Shown here: positions 20,985-32,260 of the stretch, in pieces
Layout: every line of letters starts with the position of its first letter
Numbering within the stretch: position 1 is the first letter of the stretch
From: Aspidapion aeneum
Lineage: Eukaryota > Arthropoda > Insecta > Coleoptera > Brentidae
DNA: 64,000 bases
Assembly: GCA_963576565.1 (NCBI GenBank)
Contig: OY755042.1
Coordinates: forward strand, 101,550,185 to 101,614,184
Reading direction: 5' to 3'
Notes under the pieces: model-generated
The model's input: the letters and a program-made list of their open reading frames with translations, nothing else
What the model was told of the DNA's origin: nothing
The model's database searches: none
Made by a program: the position numbers and the translations under genes

Positions 20985-22440
20985 GGATATTATTTTCTAT
21001 CCTGACAATATCCTTCAGCAGTGACATCGAAGGCTCTTTGGGGTTGTCTATCAACCATTTATCATCATCATAGGCAAGTCTGTTGTGCACTTCTTGATGG
21101 CTATATAAGTCAATTCTGGAGGCCAACACTCTTTCGCCAGTTTCCTGCAATAGCTTGATTATTCATCTTTTGATTTTCTCGTTCTGCTCTGCGGTCTCTC
21201 CCCGGCATCTCTAGCCTCCGTCGCTCATGTTTAAATCTTTGTGCCAGACGTCGCCAGGCAGCTTTAATATTTGCCACCGTCTCGAAGTTGTTGATGTCTA
21301 TCCACTATTATGGGCACTGAGATAATAGATACAAACTTTGAACAGATATGTTCTGCCTTTTCTCCTATTTACAAGAATCTGAGGATTGCATTTTTTTTAA
21401 ATTGAAGATTAAAGATTAAGACTCAATTTGATATTCTACGCTAATAATAACCAACCCCAAATCGTTAAGGATTTAGCAAGATTATCGAATTAAGTAATTT
21501 CGTTTATAATATTGTTCAGCAATAATATCGGAGGTCTTCCCTCTTTGGGGATTTCTGCCCACCATTTATCATCACAGTTTTTTATCTATTTATTATTATT
21601 GTATTCTATTGTGCGCTTAGCCAATTCTGAAGGCGCACACACTTCCGCAGTCTTGGCACATCCAGTTTCCTGTGATAGCTTTAACGTTCCTCTCTTGATT
21701 CTTTCGCATCCTTCTGCGGAATCCTTTCTGCATCTCTAGTCTCCGTTGCTCCTGTTCAAATCTTTGAGATCCTTTATGGACCAGGCGGCGCCAGGCAGCT
21801 CTATAAGTTGCCACATTCCCGAAGTTGTTGGTATCTATCCACCATTATGGGCACTGAGATAGTAGACACAAGCTTGAAACAGTTATCTTCTGGCCTTTCC
21901 CATATTTGCGAGTATCTGAGGTTTGCAGGTCTTCCCTCTTTACGGATTTCTGCCCACCATTTATCATCATCACAGGCAATCACACGATATCGTGTAAGAT
22001 TATTATCCATTCATCATTATTGGATTCTGTTGTGCATTCTTTGATGATCTATTTATTTATTTATTTATTTATAAGACATTTCTTGAAGCGAACACTTTAC
22101 CGTAGTCCTGCAGACCCAGTTTCCTGCAATTGCTTGACCGTTCCTCTCTCGGTTTTCTCGTTCGTTTCTGCGGTCTCTCTTCTATATCTCTAGCCTCCGT
22201 CGCTCCTGTTTAAATCTTTGTGATCTTTCATGGACCAGCGCCAGGCAGTTCTATCATTTGCTTTTATCTCGAAACTGTTGGTTTCTATTCACCATTATGG
22301 GCTTTGAGATAGTAGACACAAGCTTTGAACAGTTATGTTATGTCCTTTAACATATTTGCGAGAATCTGAGGTTTGCATCTTTTTTTATTGAAGATTAAAG
22401 ATTAAGAGGACTCAATTGGATATTCGACCTTATTAATAGC
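20985..22440 (-). repeat. Three tandem units, each a LINE 3' coding end with zinc finger
   Basis: Units of about 450-500 bp recur: about 20985-21480, 21505-21925 and 21926-22440. Marks are TTTCCTGCAATxGCTTGA, CCACCATTTATCATCATC, CTCTAGCCTCCGTCGCTC and CCATTATGGGCACTGAGAT. On the minus strand each unit encodes R-A-A-W-R-R-L, a charged E-Q-E-Q-R-R-L-E stretch and a finger of the form N-W-x-C-x-x-C-G-x-V-x-A-S-R-I-G-L-Y-S-H-x-x-V-H, followed by Y-D-D-D-K-W. Such a finger closes the ORF of some insect and worm endonuclease-RT LINEs. All units carry frameshifts or stops. Confidence 0.65.
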
Positions 22441-22510
22441 CAACCAAAAATCGATAAGTACTTATATTAGCAAGATTTTTGCCTAGACACGAAGGAATAA
22501 TATTATTATA

Positions 22511-23090
22511 CAAGGCCAACAAAAATATACAGGCCACGACCCTGAAAAAATCAGCTGTTCTCTGGGGGCTGACTTTTACATTGGGTCTTATGGGAGGTCA
22601 GATGTTTTTTTAGAATATTTTCAAAATGGCACTACAGATTTACGCGAAATTTTAGTGAAATATTCTCAGACACCATCCCGATATTCTGCCAAACTTTTGT
22701 AAGGATGCAAGATGATTAAAATGTTCAAGATTTAGCATTTTTTATTTTGAATTCAAATTACCCGTCGTATACCGCATGCCAACTGTTATATTTGACAGGT
22801 ATTTGACTTTGTCATCTGCTCTGTTTTAAATTTAATTTTTGTGAGAGCTAAAAAAGCGGCTCTGAAAAATTAAGGATTACTATACATTTAAAACAAATTG
22901 GTCTGCAAGAATATAGTAAAAACAATCTCAAAACCGGCTTTATATAAAAAAAATTTCAATATTCATGAACCGTCATTCCAACTTCATAATTTTAAAGACA
23001 ATCAGCTGATGTGACCATCAAAAAAAAATCAGCCCCGGATGTGACGTCAACAAAGTGGAGGATCGTGGCCCGTCCATTTTGATAGCCCTG
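22511..23090 (+). mobile_element. hAT-like MITE, copy 1 of an inverted pair
   Basis: The termini CAAGGCCAACAAAAATATAC and, inward from the right, CAGGGCTATCAAAATGGACG are imperfect inverted repeats, each followed by GGCCACGA. TATTATA lies immediately outside both ends and may be a partial target duplication in AT-rich DNA. It is the reverse of the copy at 26137-26736 along its whole length. The interior is non-coding. Confidence 0.8.
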
Positions 23091-23207
23091 TATTATATTA
23101 TAGAAATATAGCGCCCCAATTACAGCTTTTAAAAGCTTAACAAATAATTCAACGGAATCATGGACTTGAATTCAATAAGTTGAGCCAGAGAAAATATTGT
23201 TACAAAT

Positions 23208-23630
23208 TTAAGTTATTTAAATTTTATAGTTAGAATTTATTTAGGTTTAGTGTAGTATTAGGTTGACGTATTTTATGGTTGTATTCTTAATCTAGGTTTT
23301 AGTTGCGTTATCTGTGACAAACTGGTATGAGAACGGTCCGGTTCTAGAAAAGGGCGGAATGATTCCGAGTCGAACAAGGATGAAAAATTCTTGAATAGTG
23401 GGCAGACCCTCATATAAGGGCCGGACGTCGTGCATCGAGTCAGTCAGAGATAACCAATGGTAATGATCGCTAGATGTTAACGCGAAGTTAATAGGCGTAT
23501 TAAAGTAGTGAATTATTAGCAAGTTATTAGTAAGTTTAAGTGCGTGTTTTTGTACATAATTTGTCGGAATAAATTGACGTATCGTTTTCAACAATTGCGA
23601 GTTTTAATTTGTCGTTGTGAACCCGTAACA
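23208..23630 (+). mobile_element. Solo LTR of a retrotransposon
   Basis: The 423-bp unit starts TGTTAC and ends GTAACA. Inside are a TATA-like CATATAAGG at about 23411, an initiator-like GAGTCAGTCAGAG about 25-35 bp on, and GAATAAATTG as a possible poly-A signal near 23566, in the order expected for U3-R-U5. Outside, ATAT and ATGT differ by one base and may be a 4-bp target duplication. No primer-binding site, gag or pol flanks it, so it is best read as a solo LTR left by recombination. Ty3/gypsy is a reasonable guess. Confidence 0.65.
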
Positions 23631-24822
23631 ATGTGTTGTTTGGTTGAGCTTAGTCTTTTGGTATCGTACTTTCTATTCAAGTTTCTAATTTTTATTAACT
23701 AGTCCGTTAATTTTTTATGTTTTGGTAACTTCGCAGAGTCCTAGAAGGGAGTTTTAGATCCAAACCTTACTAACTACGCCTCTGAGACTTGCGTGTCTAA
23801 TTCACACAAACAAATGCTTTAAACTTTCAGCGGTCCACCGCTACTTGTTGACGGGTAGATTAGATAAAATTTAACATAGGGCTGTTATTGTAATCCACAA
23901 CAAAGCACCACAAAAAATTATATAAAATCTCAAAAACGTTTTGTCTCGATTTTATTTTATCCCAAAGCCGACTTGATTTAGCGGCGATGCTTCTCAACAA
24001 TATTTTATTTTTAAAATTTCACAAGCAGGTCCTCACTCAGAGGTAAAGGTAGTTTTTTATTTTTCTTAGAATAGAGACGGTATATAAATCTCATCTTAAT
24101 TCGTAAGGGAAATGAAAAATAATGCCTGCGATACCGTATGCTTTTACCACAAGTAACGACATCTATGAAAGACAAAATAACCTACCAGAGTAAAAACAAA
24201 AGGCAGGCAGATAAAACTAAAAAGAGTATTCATGACCATGACACAATTGGTGCCTCAGGTCAGGTTCATTGCATATTGCATTTTTGCAGGCTTCGCGACG
24301 TTTTATGTCTAGGCGGGTATAGAAAGATTTTATTTCTCTTGTATTTTTCCGCTTAGCTCCAAAAAGTTGTCGTTTTTTTTATTCACTGGTACTTAACTTT
24401 ACGTTTGAAACCCAGTATTTCAAAACAAATATCTATTTTTCAAATATAGTGTTTGAACTCTCTTAACTAACTCTTTAAGTACAAGATGTAGTCTGTAATG
24501 GTTTAAGGTTAAGAATAAAGCAAAATAATTGCAAAACCTTGCTTTTTTAAATCAAAATTTCTTAATAAAACAAAAAATTAATTGTTTTCAAAGGAAAATC
24601 AAAATGTATTTATGCAAGAAAATCTTTTTCTAGAAATAAGACAATTTGCTTTTCTTGAAACAAAACAAATGTGTTTTATTATGAAAGATAAGGTAGGCTT
24701 TCAGTAAATTCAATATTTTAATCTTTTTTTTGGAGGGGATATTGATTTGGTGCATGTGAAAGCACTTTTTGCTTTGAACTGTTATTTGCTTTAATTTAAA
24801 AAAATCTGTGTATTTACCAACT
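23631..24822. other. No recognised gene
   Basis: No domain is seen. Near 24308-24410, parts of the dispersed repeat of 48.6 and 62.2 kb appear rearranged: an inverted piece (CTTGTATTTTTCCG), then a direct piece (TTATTCACTGGTACTTAAC). Confidence 0.4.
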
Positions 24823-25442
24823 ACTTTGGCATTAAAAACTAGACTAGATATTTTCCTACAAGTTATAATTTATTGTAGGGCTAAAGAAACAGATTAACCT
24901 GTAGTAAACTGACATTTACCTCAAACTAAATTTATGGTGCAGTTTAATGTGCCAGAGAGGGCGTAAAGTTAATGGAAGAGTGTTCTTCAAACTTCAAAGA
25001 ATTTCAAAATCTTGAGTAATATTAGTAAAAATACTTTTAAACTGCTCCATAATTTTCATATTAACAAACATACAACTAATAAACAACGTGAATCCAATTT
25101 AAGTTTCAAATGTGCACTAATAAGTAAACCCGTGCGCTGCGTAATTCAATACAAATCCGTGCCTTGTTCGAGCCTCGGCGCCTTAAAATCAACACGCATT
25201 TGTAACCAAATATGTTGCAACATTTCCGTGTCTATTTCAAAACAGCGCTGCCGTGAAATCAGCACGGAAACGTAAATACGCGAGCGGGCAATGCAATCTC
25301 CGATGAATTTAACTAGTCAGTAATTAATTTTACCCAACCAACTATTTAGTGCACATAGTTCATTGAACTCCGATCTAAGGATTTGGCATAATATTTATAC
25401 TTACTTCCTTTATAACACTTATACAGGGTGTCTCAACGAAAA
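24823..25442 (+). repeat. Segmental duplication, long copy
   Basis: The flanks of this block match 25811-26091: TTATTGTAGGGCTAAAGAAA, TTATGGTGCAGTTTAATGTG on the left, and AACCAACTATTTAGTGCACA on the right. The middle part, about 24966-25285, is missing from the second copy. The junction shares GGGC, consistent with a microhomology deletion. The 87-codon frame in the middle has no recognisable domain. Confidence 0.75.
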
Positions 25443-25600
25443 CTTAACGTAGGTTCATTTGCTTCGGATTGATTTTGTTTACTAGGGGACACTTTTTGAC
25501 TATCTTGAAATTTTCGTAGCACGCACCCCCTTCGACAGGTAAACTTTACCTTTACAAAGGTCTCTGCAATATCTTAATAACCTATTGATTTTTAAGATAT
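25422..25600 (+). repeat. TACAGGGTGTCTCA-ended dispersed repeat
   Basis: TACAGGGTGTCTCAACGAAA opens the block. GATTGATTTTGTTTACTAGG and GGACACTTTTTGACTATC follow, matching 26070-26128 plus 26745-26800 around the hAT MITE, and the reversed copies at 28490-28600 and 4085-4250. It is non-coding. Confidence 0.55.
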
Positions 25601-25810
25601 TTGCCAATCAAACAAGTTTTATGGCTAATCGGGTAAAAAGGAGTTCTTGTTTTGCAGCGGGTTAGTGGCTGGTGGATCTTTCAGCCGACGGCCGACATCA
25701 AACGACATCGGTTACGACTAGCGACAGCCTATGTCGGCACGCGTTTGATCTCTATGTTTCCATTGATTTTTGACAAGTGTCACAACTTATATTTTAATGT
25801 GTGTTAATTT

Positions 25811-26091
25811 TGCTTTGGCATAGATAACTAGACTACATATTTTCCTTAAGGTTATAAATTATTGTAGGGCTAAAGAAACAGATTAACATGTTTTAACTTG
25901 ACATTTACCTCAAACTAAATTTATGGTGCAGTTTAATGTGCCAGAGTGGGCATTGCAATTCCCGATGAATTTAACTAGTTAGTAATTAATTTCACCTAAC
26001 CAACTATTTAGTGCACACAGTTCATTGAACCCCGATCTAAGGATTTGGCATTCCTTTATAACACTTATACAGCGTGTTTCAACAAAAAAAG
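25811..26091 (+). repeat. Segmental duplication, short copy
   Basis: This is the second copy of 24823-25442, lacking the middle of about 320 bp. It is followed by TACAGCGTGTTTCAAC, the counterpart of TACAGGGTGTCTCAAC after copy 1, so the duplication includes the TACAGGG-ended repeat. Confidence 0.75.
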
Positions 26092-26136
26092 TAACAGAGG
26101 CTGTTTCGGATATTTCTTGATGGCATTTGGAAAAAA

Positions 26137-26736
26137 CAGGGCTATCAAAATGGACGGGCCACGATCCTCCACTTTGTTGACGTCACATCCGGGGCTGATT
26201 TTTTTTTTGATGGACACGTTACGACACAGCTGATTGTCTTTAAAATATTGAAGTTGGAATGACGGTTCATGGATATTTGATTTTTTTTTAATAAAGCCGT
26301 TTTTGAGATTGCTTTTACTTTATTCTGGCAGAAATTTTTTTTTAAAATGTATAGTAAGCCCTAATTTTTCATAGCCGCTTCATTAGCTCACACAAAAATT
26401 AAGTTTAAAGCAGAAGTGAATGTGACAATCACATATGACAAAGTCAAATACATGTCAAATATAACAGTTGGCATTTGGTACATGGCGGGTAATTTGAATT
26501 CAAAATAAGAAATGCTAAATCTTGAAGATTTTAACCTTTTAATCATGTTGCTTCCTTACAAACCTTTGGTGGAATATCGGGATGGTGTCTGAGAATATTG
26601 CACTGAAATCTGTAGTGCTATTTTGAAAATATCATAAAAAAACGTCTGACCTCCCATAAGACCCAATGTAAAATTCAGCCCCGGGAGAACAGCTGATTTT
26701 TTCACGGTCGTGGCCTCTATTTTTGTGTTGGCCTTG
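26137..26736 (-). mobile_element. hAT MITE, copy 2, with perfect 8-bp target duplication
   Basis: This 600-bp element starts CAGGGCTATCAAAATGGACG and ends with the complement of CAAGGCCAACA. It is flanked by GGAAAAAA at 26129-26136 and 26737-26744, the 8-bp signature of hAT. It sits inside the TACAGGGTG-type repeat, and that repeat resumes directly after it. It is opposite in orientation to the copy at 22511, with about 3 kb between them. No transposase coding remains. Confidence 0.88.
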
Positions 26737-26852
26737 GGAAAAAACCTCGGACAAGTCGATTTTGTTTGCGAGAAGGACACTTTTTGACTAGAGTGAAAGT
26801 GAATGACCTCCTACCAGTGAATGACCACCCTGTAATGTTTTTTGTTATATGA

Positions 26853-27086
26853 AGAATCGAGGAGCAGAAATAACAAGGGGGCTATGTGGCAAAACTGTAA
26901 AATGGATGACGAAAATGGCCGATCACTTGCCGGAAGTGCCGTCTATTTGCCCGATTGCTTACGAAATTATTAGTCCTGCGACTTTCCACGTTTGATAGGA
27001 TATAGTCGATGGCCCATACAATCTTTCTATGTAAAAATCTCGTTTTTAGGAAAAGTGGCACTTTGTTACTTCTGCTCCTCAATTCC
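26853..27086. repeat. Hairpin element of about 234 bp
   Basis: GAATCGAGGAGCAGAAATAA at the left end and, inward from the right, GAATTGAGGAGCAGAAGTAA are inverted repeats with two mismatches. The interior is non-coding. Confidence 0.6.
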
Positions 27087-27399
27087 TTACCATATTTCCC
27101 AACTTCCTTGTGTTTGGCAACTCTGTATAACAAACAGTGTTTTGCAAATGTCAATAAAAAGTACAGTTGTTTGTGTTGATATAAAAATAGTTGGGTAAGC
27201 TAAGCACAGGATTTATTAATTTTGCAAAAAAATACTATAAAATTTGTAAACCTATTATGCATTTTTACTTAAACTGCATTAAATGATGTTAAAGTTAGTA
27301 TTTTTTAGGTTGTCATTTTTAATTAACCTCAAAAACATATATTTTATTGTTTGGTTATCTACTGGTTTTGTGAAAACTGAGAAACCCAGTGGTCTCGTG

Positions 27400-28479
27400 C
27401 AGTGGCGGCTGGTGACGTTATAAATTGGGGGGGAGGCAGAAATTTATATTGCATGGAAAAGGAGATAAAAAACTTTCCTAAACAATTTTATTTTAGCATT
27501 TTACAAACAAGCAGCTACTTGGTGCAGTTTTTAGTTTATTTGTTTATAGATAAAGTCTATTGGTCCTTCTTTTATATGCGCAAAGTGCTCGGATTAGCAC
27601 CAGTTTCATACTAATCATGGCCCTGTCTATTAACCTACTAAGTATATGTCTATTTTTTGCCACATTTCAATTGGGTTCGGTAATGTTTTACCTATAGGCA
27701 CTATTCAATTGGCACCTAATACCAGTGTTGCACAGAAAATTCTAAGTGGTTACTTAAATAAATAGCATTTACTTTGTGTCCTTAACTTTTCACTAAAATG
27801 CTTGATATCACACATTCCCTTTGTCACCCACGCAGGATCACTTCGTGGATTGTTTATAATACGACAAATAAAGTAAAACAAAGCATTTCGTTTTTCACAA
27901 CCGCACAACCAGTTTTCAGCATCGTATAATTTTTTATTATTTGGACTAAAATGTTGGTTAATTTTTAGGATGTTAGGGTCCGGTCTATGTGGCCCTAAAG
28001 ATTTTATTTGTAATCGAAGTTCATATGTTAACGTATTTAAATTTGCATTTTGAAAACAAACAAAAACAAAAACAAACAATGGGCACGCGACCGGCAAGGC
28101 TTTTAACTACTGACCCTGCCGTACCCCAAATCAAAACAAACTTATACGTCTTCACTAAGGATAGAAGCGGCAACACGTAGGAAGGGCAACGAACAGTTTG
28201 GCACGATGAATATGGCCGACGTCAACTAAAACAAACATTCCTACCGCCCCCGCGTGAAAACAGCCACCCATACACCTCTGAAAAATAGATGAAATTGAAA
28301 TCTTGTCCCGCGCGGTGCAGCCGGCTTGTAATTATTTACGCTAAAAAAGAAACTAGAAAGAACTAGACATGTCGTAAGGAAAGATTTAACTTTTTTAAAT
28401 AAATCAATTAAAAATACTGGTTATTGTCTAGTTTTGGGAGGGCACAGCCCCGTTGTCCTCCCTGTAGCAGTCGCCACTG
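27400..28479 (-). mobile_element. hAT element (TTF/ZMYM type), copy A
   Basis: The ends are CAGTGGCGGCTGGTGACG (left) and the complement of CAGTGGCGACTGCTACAGG (right). The 8-bp flanks GTCTCGTG and GTTTCGTG differ by one base. At 1080 bp it is a deletion derivative of an autonomous hAT of several kb. It is uninterrupted and so shows where the LINE entered copy B at 17253-19476. Its coding piece reads on the minus strand. Confidence 0.88.
27753..28097 (-). pseudogene. hAT TTF-type zinc-finger N-terminal fragment
   Basis: This is an open 115-codon frame. After a hydrophobic start, L-R-L-Q-I-K-S-L-G-P-H-R-P-D leads into K-L-Y-D-A-E-N-W-L-C-G-C-E-K-R-N-A-L-F, a Cys pair, then W-V-T-K-G-M-C-D-I-K-H-F-S-E-K. 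This is the order of the TTF zinc-finger domain before the RNaseH-like core in ZMYM1-like hAT transposases. I expect a second Cys pair (F-C-F-x-C) where this copy has F-Y-F-I-C, so one ligand appears lost. The rest of the transposase is absent. It could at most make a DNA-binding fragment. Confidence 0.65.
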
Positions 28480-28489
28480 GTTTCGTGGT

Positions 28490-28605
28490 CCTCGAAGGCG
28501 GTGGGTGCTACAAAAATTTTAGGATGGCCAAAAAGTGTCCCCTTCGCAAACAAAATCAACGTGTCTATTAAGCTTTCTTTGAAACACACTGTATAGATGT
28601 TTTTA
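28490..28605 (-). repeat. Dispersed repeat of the TACAGGGTG family
   Basis: GTGCTACAAAAATTTTAGGA, then GTGTCCCCTTCGCAAACAAA, and a right end TTTGAAACACACTGTATA reading inward as a TACAG-type terminus. It is the reverse of 25422-25600 and colinear with 4085-4250. Confidence 0.55.
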
Positions 28606-28609
28606 CCCC

Positions 28610-29424
28610 AGATTAGGTCAGGTCAGGTGAAAAGAGCTGTAATAAATCTTAAAAAAGCTTAAATACATCAGGCTTCTTTTGTTTTTTTCTTAAGAATTTT
28701 TATTCTAACAGAGCAAAGTTTTTGAAAGATGATGCTCCGAAAAATGTTTAAGAATTTAAAAGTGGCAAAATATTTATTCAAAAAGTTAAAGTACCGACTT
28801 GATTTATTTCTCTGCACCTCGACCTTAAAACTAAACCACCATGATAAATATAAAGTATCTGCATTCCTATTCCGCAAGTCTCACGGAATACATTTTTTAT
28901 TGTTGAGAACATTCCATTATTTAAAAGATTTCTTATTTTAAATGCCTACAAATAATCCTCTTAAAATGAAGATAAAAGGTTAGTTTGTAATATACGAGTA
29001 TGTCCCAGAAAATATAGTTCTTAATTTTACTTTTTAAAGACCGCTTTGCTAACTGCTGTGGTTTCTAAATTATGATTTTTTAAAAATACTTGAACCCCAC
29101 TACTACTTCCTTGCAGCCTCGCACTCCACCATAATTTAAGGATCTTATCAAAGGGTCTCGCAAAATCTATGTGCCAAATTTTGTCAAAATCTGTTCATAG
29201 GTAAGTAATCGCGTTCCAGATAGACAGACCACACAGAAAAACAGACAAATACCATCACAAAATTTGGTAGTTGGGCCTTTTTTGAGCCAAGTAACTTATT
29301 TTCATGAACAAAAAGAAGAATAGAGTAAAGGAGGTTTCGTGCGGGCAGATCTTGTAGTGATAACGTTTTTTGTCTTAAACAAGTAGTTAAGAAAAGGAGT
29401 GCTGGAAATATAAACTCATGTTAC
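28610..29424. other. No recognised gene; degraded Helentron-like passage
   Basis: At about 29165-29260, ATGTGCCAAATTTTGTCAAA, then AAGTAATCGCGTTCCAGATA and GACAGAC repeats resemble the segment before the (GACA)n tract at 10770-10830. A decayed relative of that element is likely. Elsewhere nothing is recognised. Confidence 0.45.
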
Positions 29425-30000
29425 CTTGGAAGATACCGTTCCAGTAGAAAAATTATGGACAGTGTTAGAGCAGTTGTCTCGGTATCAATCATAAAAGCGA
29501 TAAAAGAACTATACAAAGGGACAAAATGTAAAATTAAAACTGAAAATCGACTTTTATAAGAATCCCTGGTAACCAAAGGCTTAAGACAGGGATGTAGTAT
29601 CACTCCAACTCTTTTTAAAACTAGAAACGTAAAGTATACGGCATTGGAATACAACGTAATGACCGATTTACCATATATACGTTATAGTTTGCTGACGAGC
29701 AGGCAATTTGAGATATGATGAGAAAGTTAACTGAAGAATACCAAAAGTGAAGGTGAACAAGACACAGTACTTATGTATTGGAAACGCATCAAGTGAGTTA
29801 GAACTAGACAATCGACAAAAAAATATATCCATAACACGCTGTAAAGAACTGAAAAAAAGAATAGTAAAAGCAAAAAAGTTTGTTGAATGTCTTAACAGTA
29901 TTTTATGCATAGAGATAAAAATATTGTTAAATTTAACATATATGAAACAATGGTAAAAAGCACACTGATGTATGGAATAGAGACTTATCGCGTAACTAAA
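29425..30000 (+). pseudogene. LINE reverse transcriptase fragment, heavily decayed
   Basis: In shifting frames one reads V-E-K-L-W-T-V-L-E-Q, I-K-A-I-K-E-L-Y-K-G-T-K, then L-V-T-K-G-L-R-Q-G-C-S-I-T-P-T-L-F-K (the motif before the catalytic box). After a decayed box come N-K-T-Q-Y-L-C-I-G and S-T-L-M-Y-G-I-E-T. This is the same LINE group as the nested copy at 18369-19431. There are several stops and frameshifts. Confidence 0.75.
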
Positions 30001-30217
30001 GTTTTCTTGACGATCCCAGTAAAAATAGGCAACACCATGCCAGGCTTAGCTTTGTGCCACCTCTCGCCCCTGAAATATATTAATGCGGTTAAGGCTTCGA
30101 AGACAATTTGACAAATAGGATTGTTTTCCCATTTGTTGTTCTTTTTTTCGCTTCTTGCTTTACAAAAGTTCATCAAGCCTATGTTTTAGTTGTTGTTTTG
30201 TAAAACGCTGTCACATA

Positions 30218-30353
30218 AATAAGATTTAATTGATAAGTTTGTTTTGTAAGATATTAAAAAAAAATCAAATATCCATCTTTGGACATAATAAGATTTAATT
30301 GATAAGTTTGTTTTGTAAGATATTAAGAAAAATCAAATATCCATCTTTGGACA
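30218..30353 (-). repeat. Tandem duplication of a LINE 3' tail (two units of about 68 bp)
   Basis: AAGATTTAATTGATAAGTTT, then GTTTTGTAAGATATTAA and ATCCATCTTTGGACATA, occur twice in a row. On the minus strand this is the end of the LINE that follows, so only the tail was duplicated. Confidence 0.85.
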
Positions 30354-32260
30354 TAGGCCTTTTACAATATCTTCCACTCTTCTCTGTCTGTCGCCGTGTT
30401 CATCCATCTAGTCCCCGCATGTTTCTTTAAATCGTCCGCTCATCTCATTTGGGGTCTTCCCCTACATCTTATATTTTCAATACATTTGGTTCATCGATCG
30501 TCTTTCTGTCTAATATTATGACCGGCAAATTTCCATTTTAATTTTGTTACCTCTCAACTGATTTCCCTTACGTTTCCTTTTTCTATCTGTTAGCTTTACA
30601 TGTAACATTTGTCTTTCCATTGATCTTTGGGCATTTGTTACCTGATCCATGTTTGATTTTGTAAGCATCCAGGTCTGTGATCCAAATGTGGGTACAGAAA
30701 AGAGTTGTTGGTTATACACTTTCGTTTTGGGGTACTAAGGATATTTTTTATTTTTTAATATGTAGCTTTATTTACCGAATACTGCCAAGACCAATCTTAC
30801 TCGTCACTTGATTTCAGCCGTTTGGTTTGCTTTTTTTAGTTTCATAATTTGTCCGCGATATATATTCCTCTCCATTGTTCTATTCTTTCTTGGTTTATTC
30901 TGATCCTGATATCTTCATCTGTGTTTGTTATGATTTTAGCTTTAGTGTAGTTCATACTCAGGCCTATATTTTTAGCTGCTGTATCTAGTTCTTCCAGCAT
31001 TTTTATTAGTTCTTCTTTTTATCTGTTATCAAGGTGGTCCAAGTATTGTCCGCTTAGTTTGATGACTACCTAAGTTTTAAAAGCATCTTCTAGAGCCTGG
31101 TTAAATAGTTTAGGGGATATTGTTTCTACACTGTCTGACATCTTTTCTTCCTTTGTATATATTGGCTATTAAGTCTTTGTATCTGTGATCTATACCGCTA
31201 TTAGTTAAAGATGCTTACACTGCCCAGTGCTCAATGCTATCGAAAGCTTTTTCAAAGTCTATAAACGAATATATAGTGAATATCGTATTCGTTTGCTCGT
31301 TCTATTAGGATTTTCATGGTTAATAGGTGGTCAACTGTACTAAAACCTTTTCTGAAGCCTGGCTTGTTCTTTTGATTGATATCCGTGAAATTTGGTTGTT
31401 AGTCTATCTGTTTTTCATAAAAAGCTTCTAAATTACATTGAGAAGTGTTATAAGTCGATAGTTTTTTAGATCTGCATTATCGCGTTTCTTGTCTAGAATA
31501 TTGGTTACTGATCCTATCCAGTTGTTTGGGATTATTTTTTCTTTTAGTATTTTATTCAGGAGAATATTAAAGGTATTAACTACAGCTTTACCACGGTACT
31601 TTAGCATTTCTGCTGTTACTCTCTTTTTTCAAGGTGATTTGTTATTTTTTATTTTCTTTAATATTCTCTTTATTACCGCTTTGCTTATTTCCGGTTGTAG
31701 TTCTGAGTTTATGTTTTTATATTTTTGTTTGGAGTTGCTTTATGATTTCTCGCAATGGTTCCCTTTTTGTTTAGTATAATTTTGTATAGAATAGCTGTTT
31801 CATTTTTATAATATCCTCTTTAACGTTAGTTTCTATGCCGTTCATATCCTTTGTTTTAATTATTTCATATCTACTTCTATCTAAACATTTCATATTTTTG
31901 TTATTTTTTATAACTCTCTCAACTTTTATTTCTTGTCTCTTTCTTTTATTTTCTTTTATCATTTTTCTTATAGTTTTATTTATTATTTTGTATTCTATTG
32001 ATGTTCTTTTTCTTTCTTTTTCCAGGTTCCGCCTATACAATTTTCTAACTTTTTACCTTTTTGTGCGAAATCTTTTCTTGTCAGCGTTTTATTTAATTCA
32101 TCTATATTTTCGTTTTCGCGCCTTAAGTTTTGGGTTAGCTGTTCCTTTAGCATTTCTTCTTATATATATAGCTTTATTTTGGGTAAGTTTATTTATGTCA
32201 AGTTGTTGATAGTTATTATTAAGTTTTCTTTTCATTTCGAAATTGCTATCAATGCAGATT
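30354..32260 (-). pseudogene. LINE (endonuclease-RT type), about 2 kb, decayed
   Basis: Reading minus from high to low coordinates: a basic linker (I-N-K-T-I-R-K-M-I-K-E-N, then K-M-K-Q-L-F-Y-T-K-L-Y) at 32040-31771; F-I-D-F-E-K-A-F-D-S-I-E-H-W near 31260, with the first catalytic Asp; and at 30719-30516 the tail G-S-Q-T-W-M-L-T-K-S-N-M-D-Q-V. Below that lies a 3' end including GGCCTATGTCC, a phrase common at the ends of such insect LINEs. Many stops occur. The long hydrophobic frames on the plus strand here are antisense artefacts. Confidence 0.78.

Noticed and set aside
23292..23594. 100-codon minus-strand frame
   Set aside because: It is entirely within the solo LTR and antisense to its promoter.
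25012..25275. 87-codon cysteine-containing frame
   Set aside because: It lies in the part missing from the duplicate copy, has no recognisable pattern, and no codon bias is apparent.
31489..32209. Hydrophobic plus-strand frames resembling membrane proteins
   Set aside because: They are antisense to the decayed LINE whose lysine-rich coding strand is minus; poly-K read backwards gives F and L runs.
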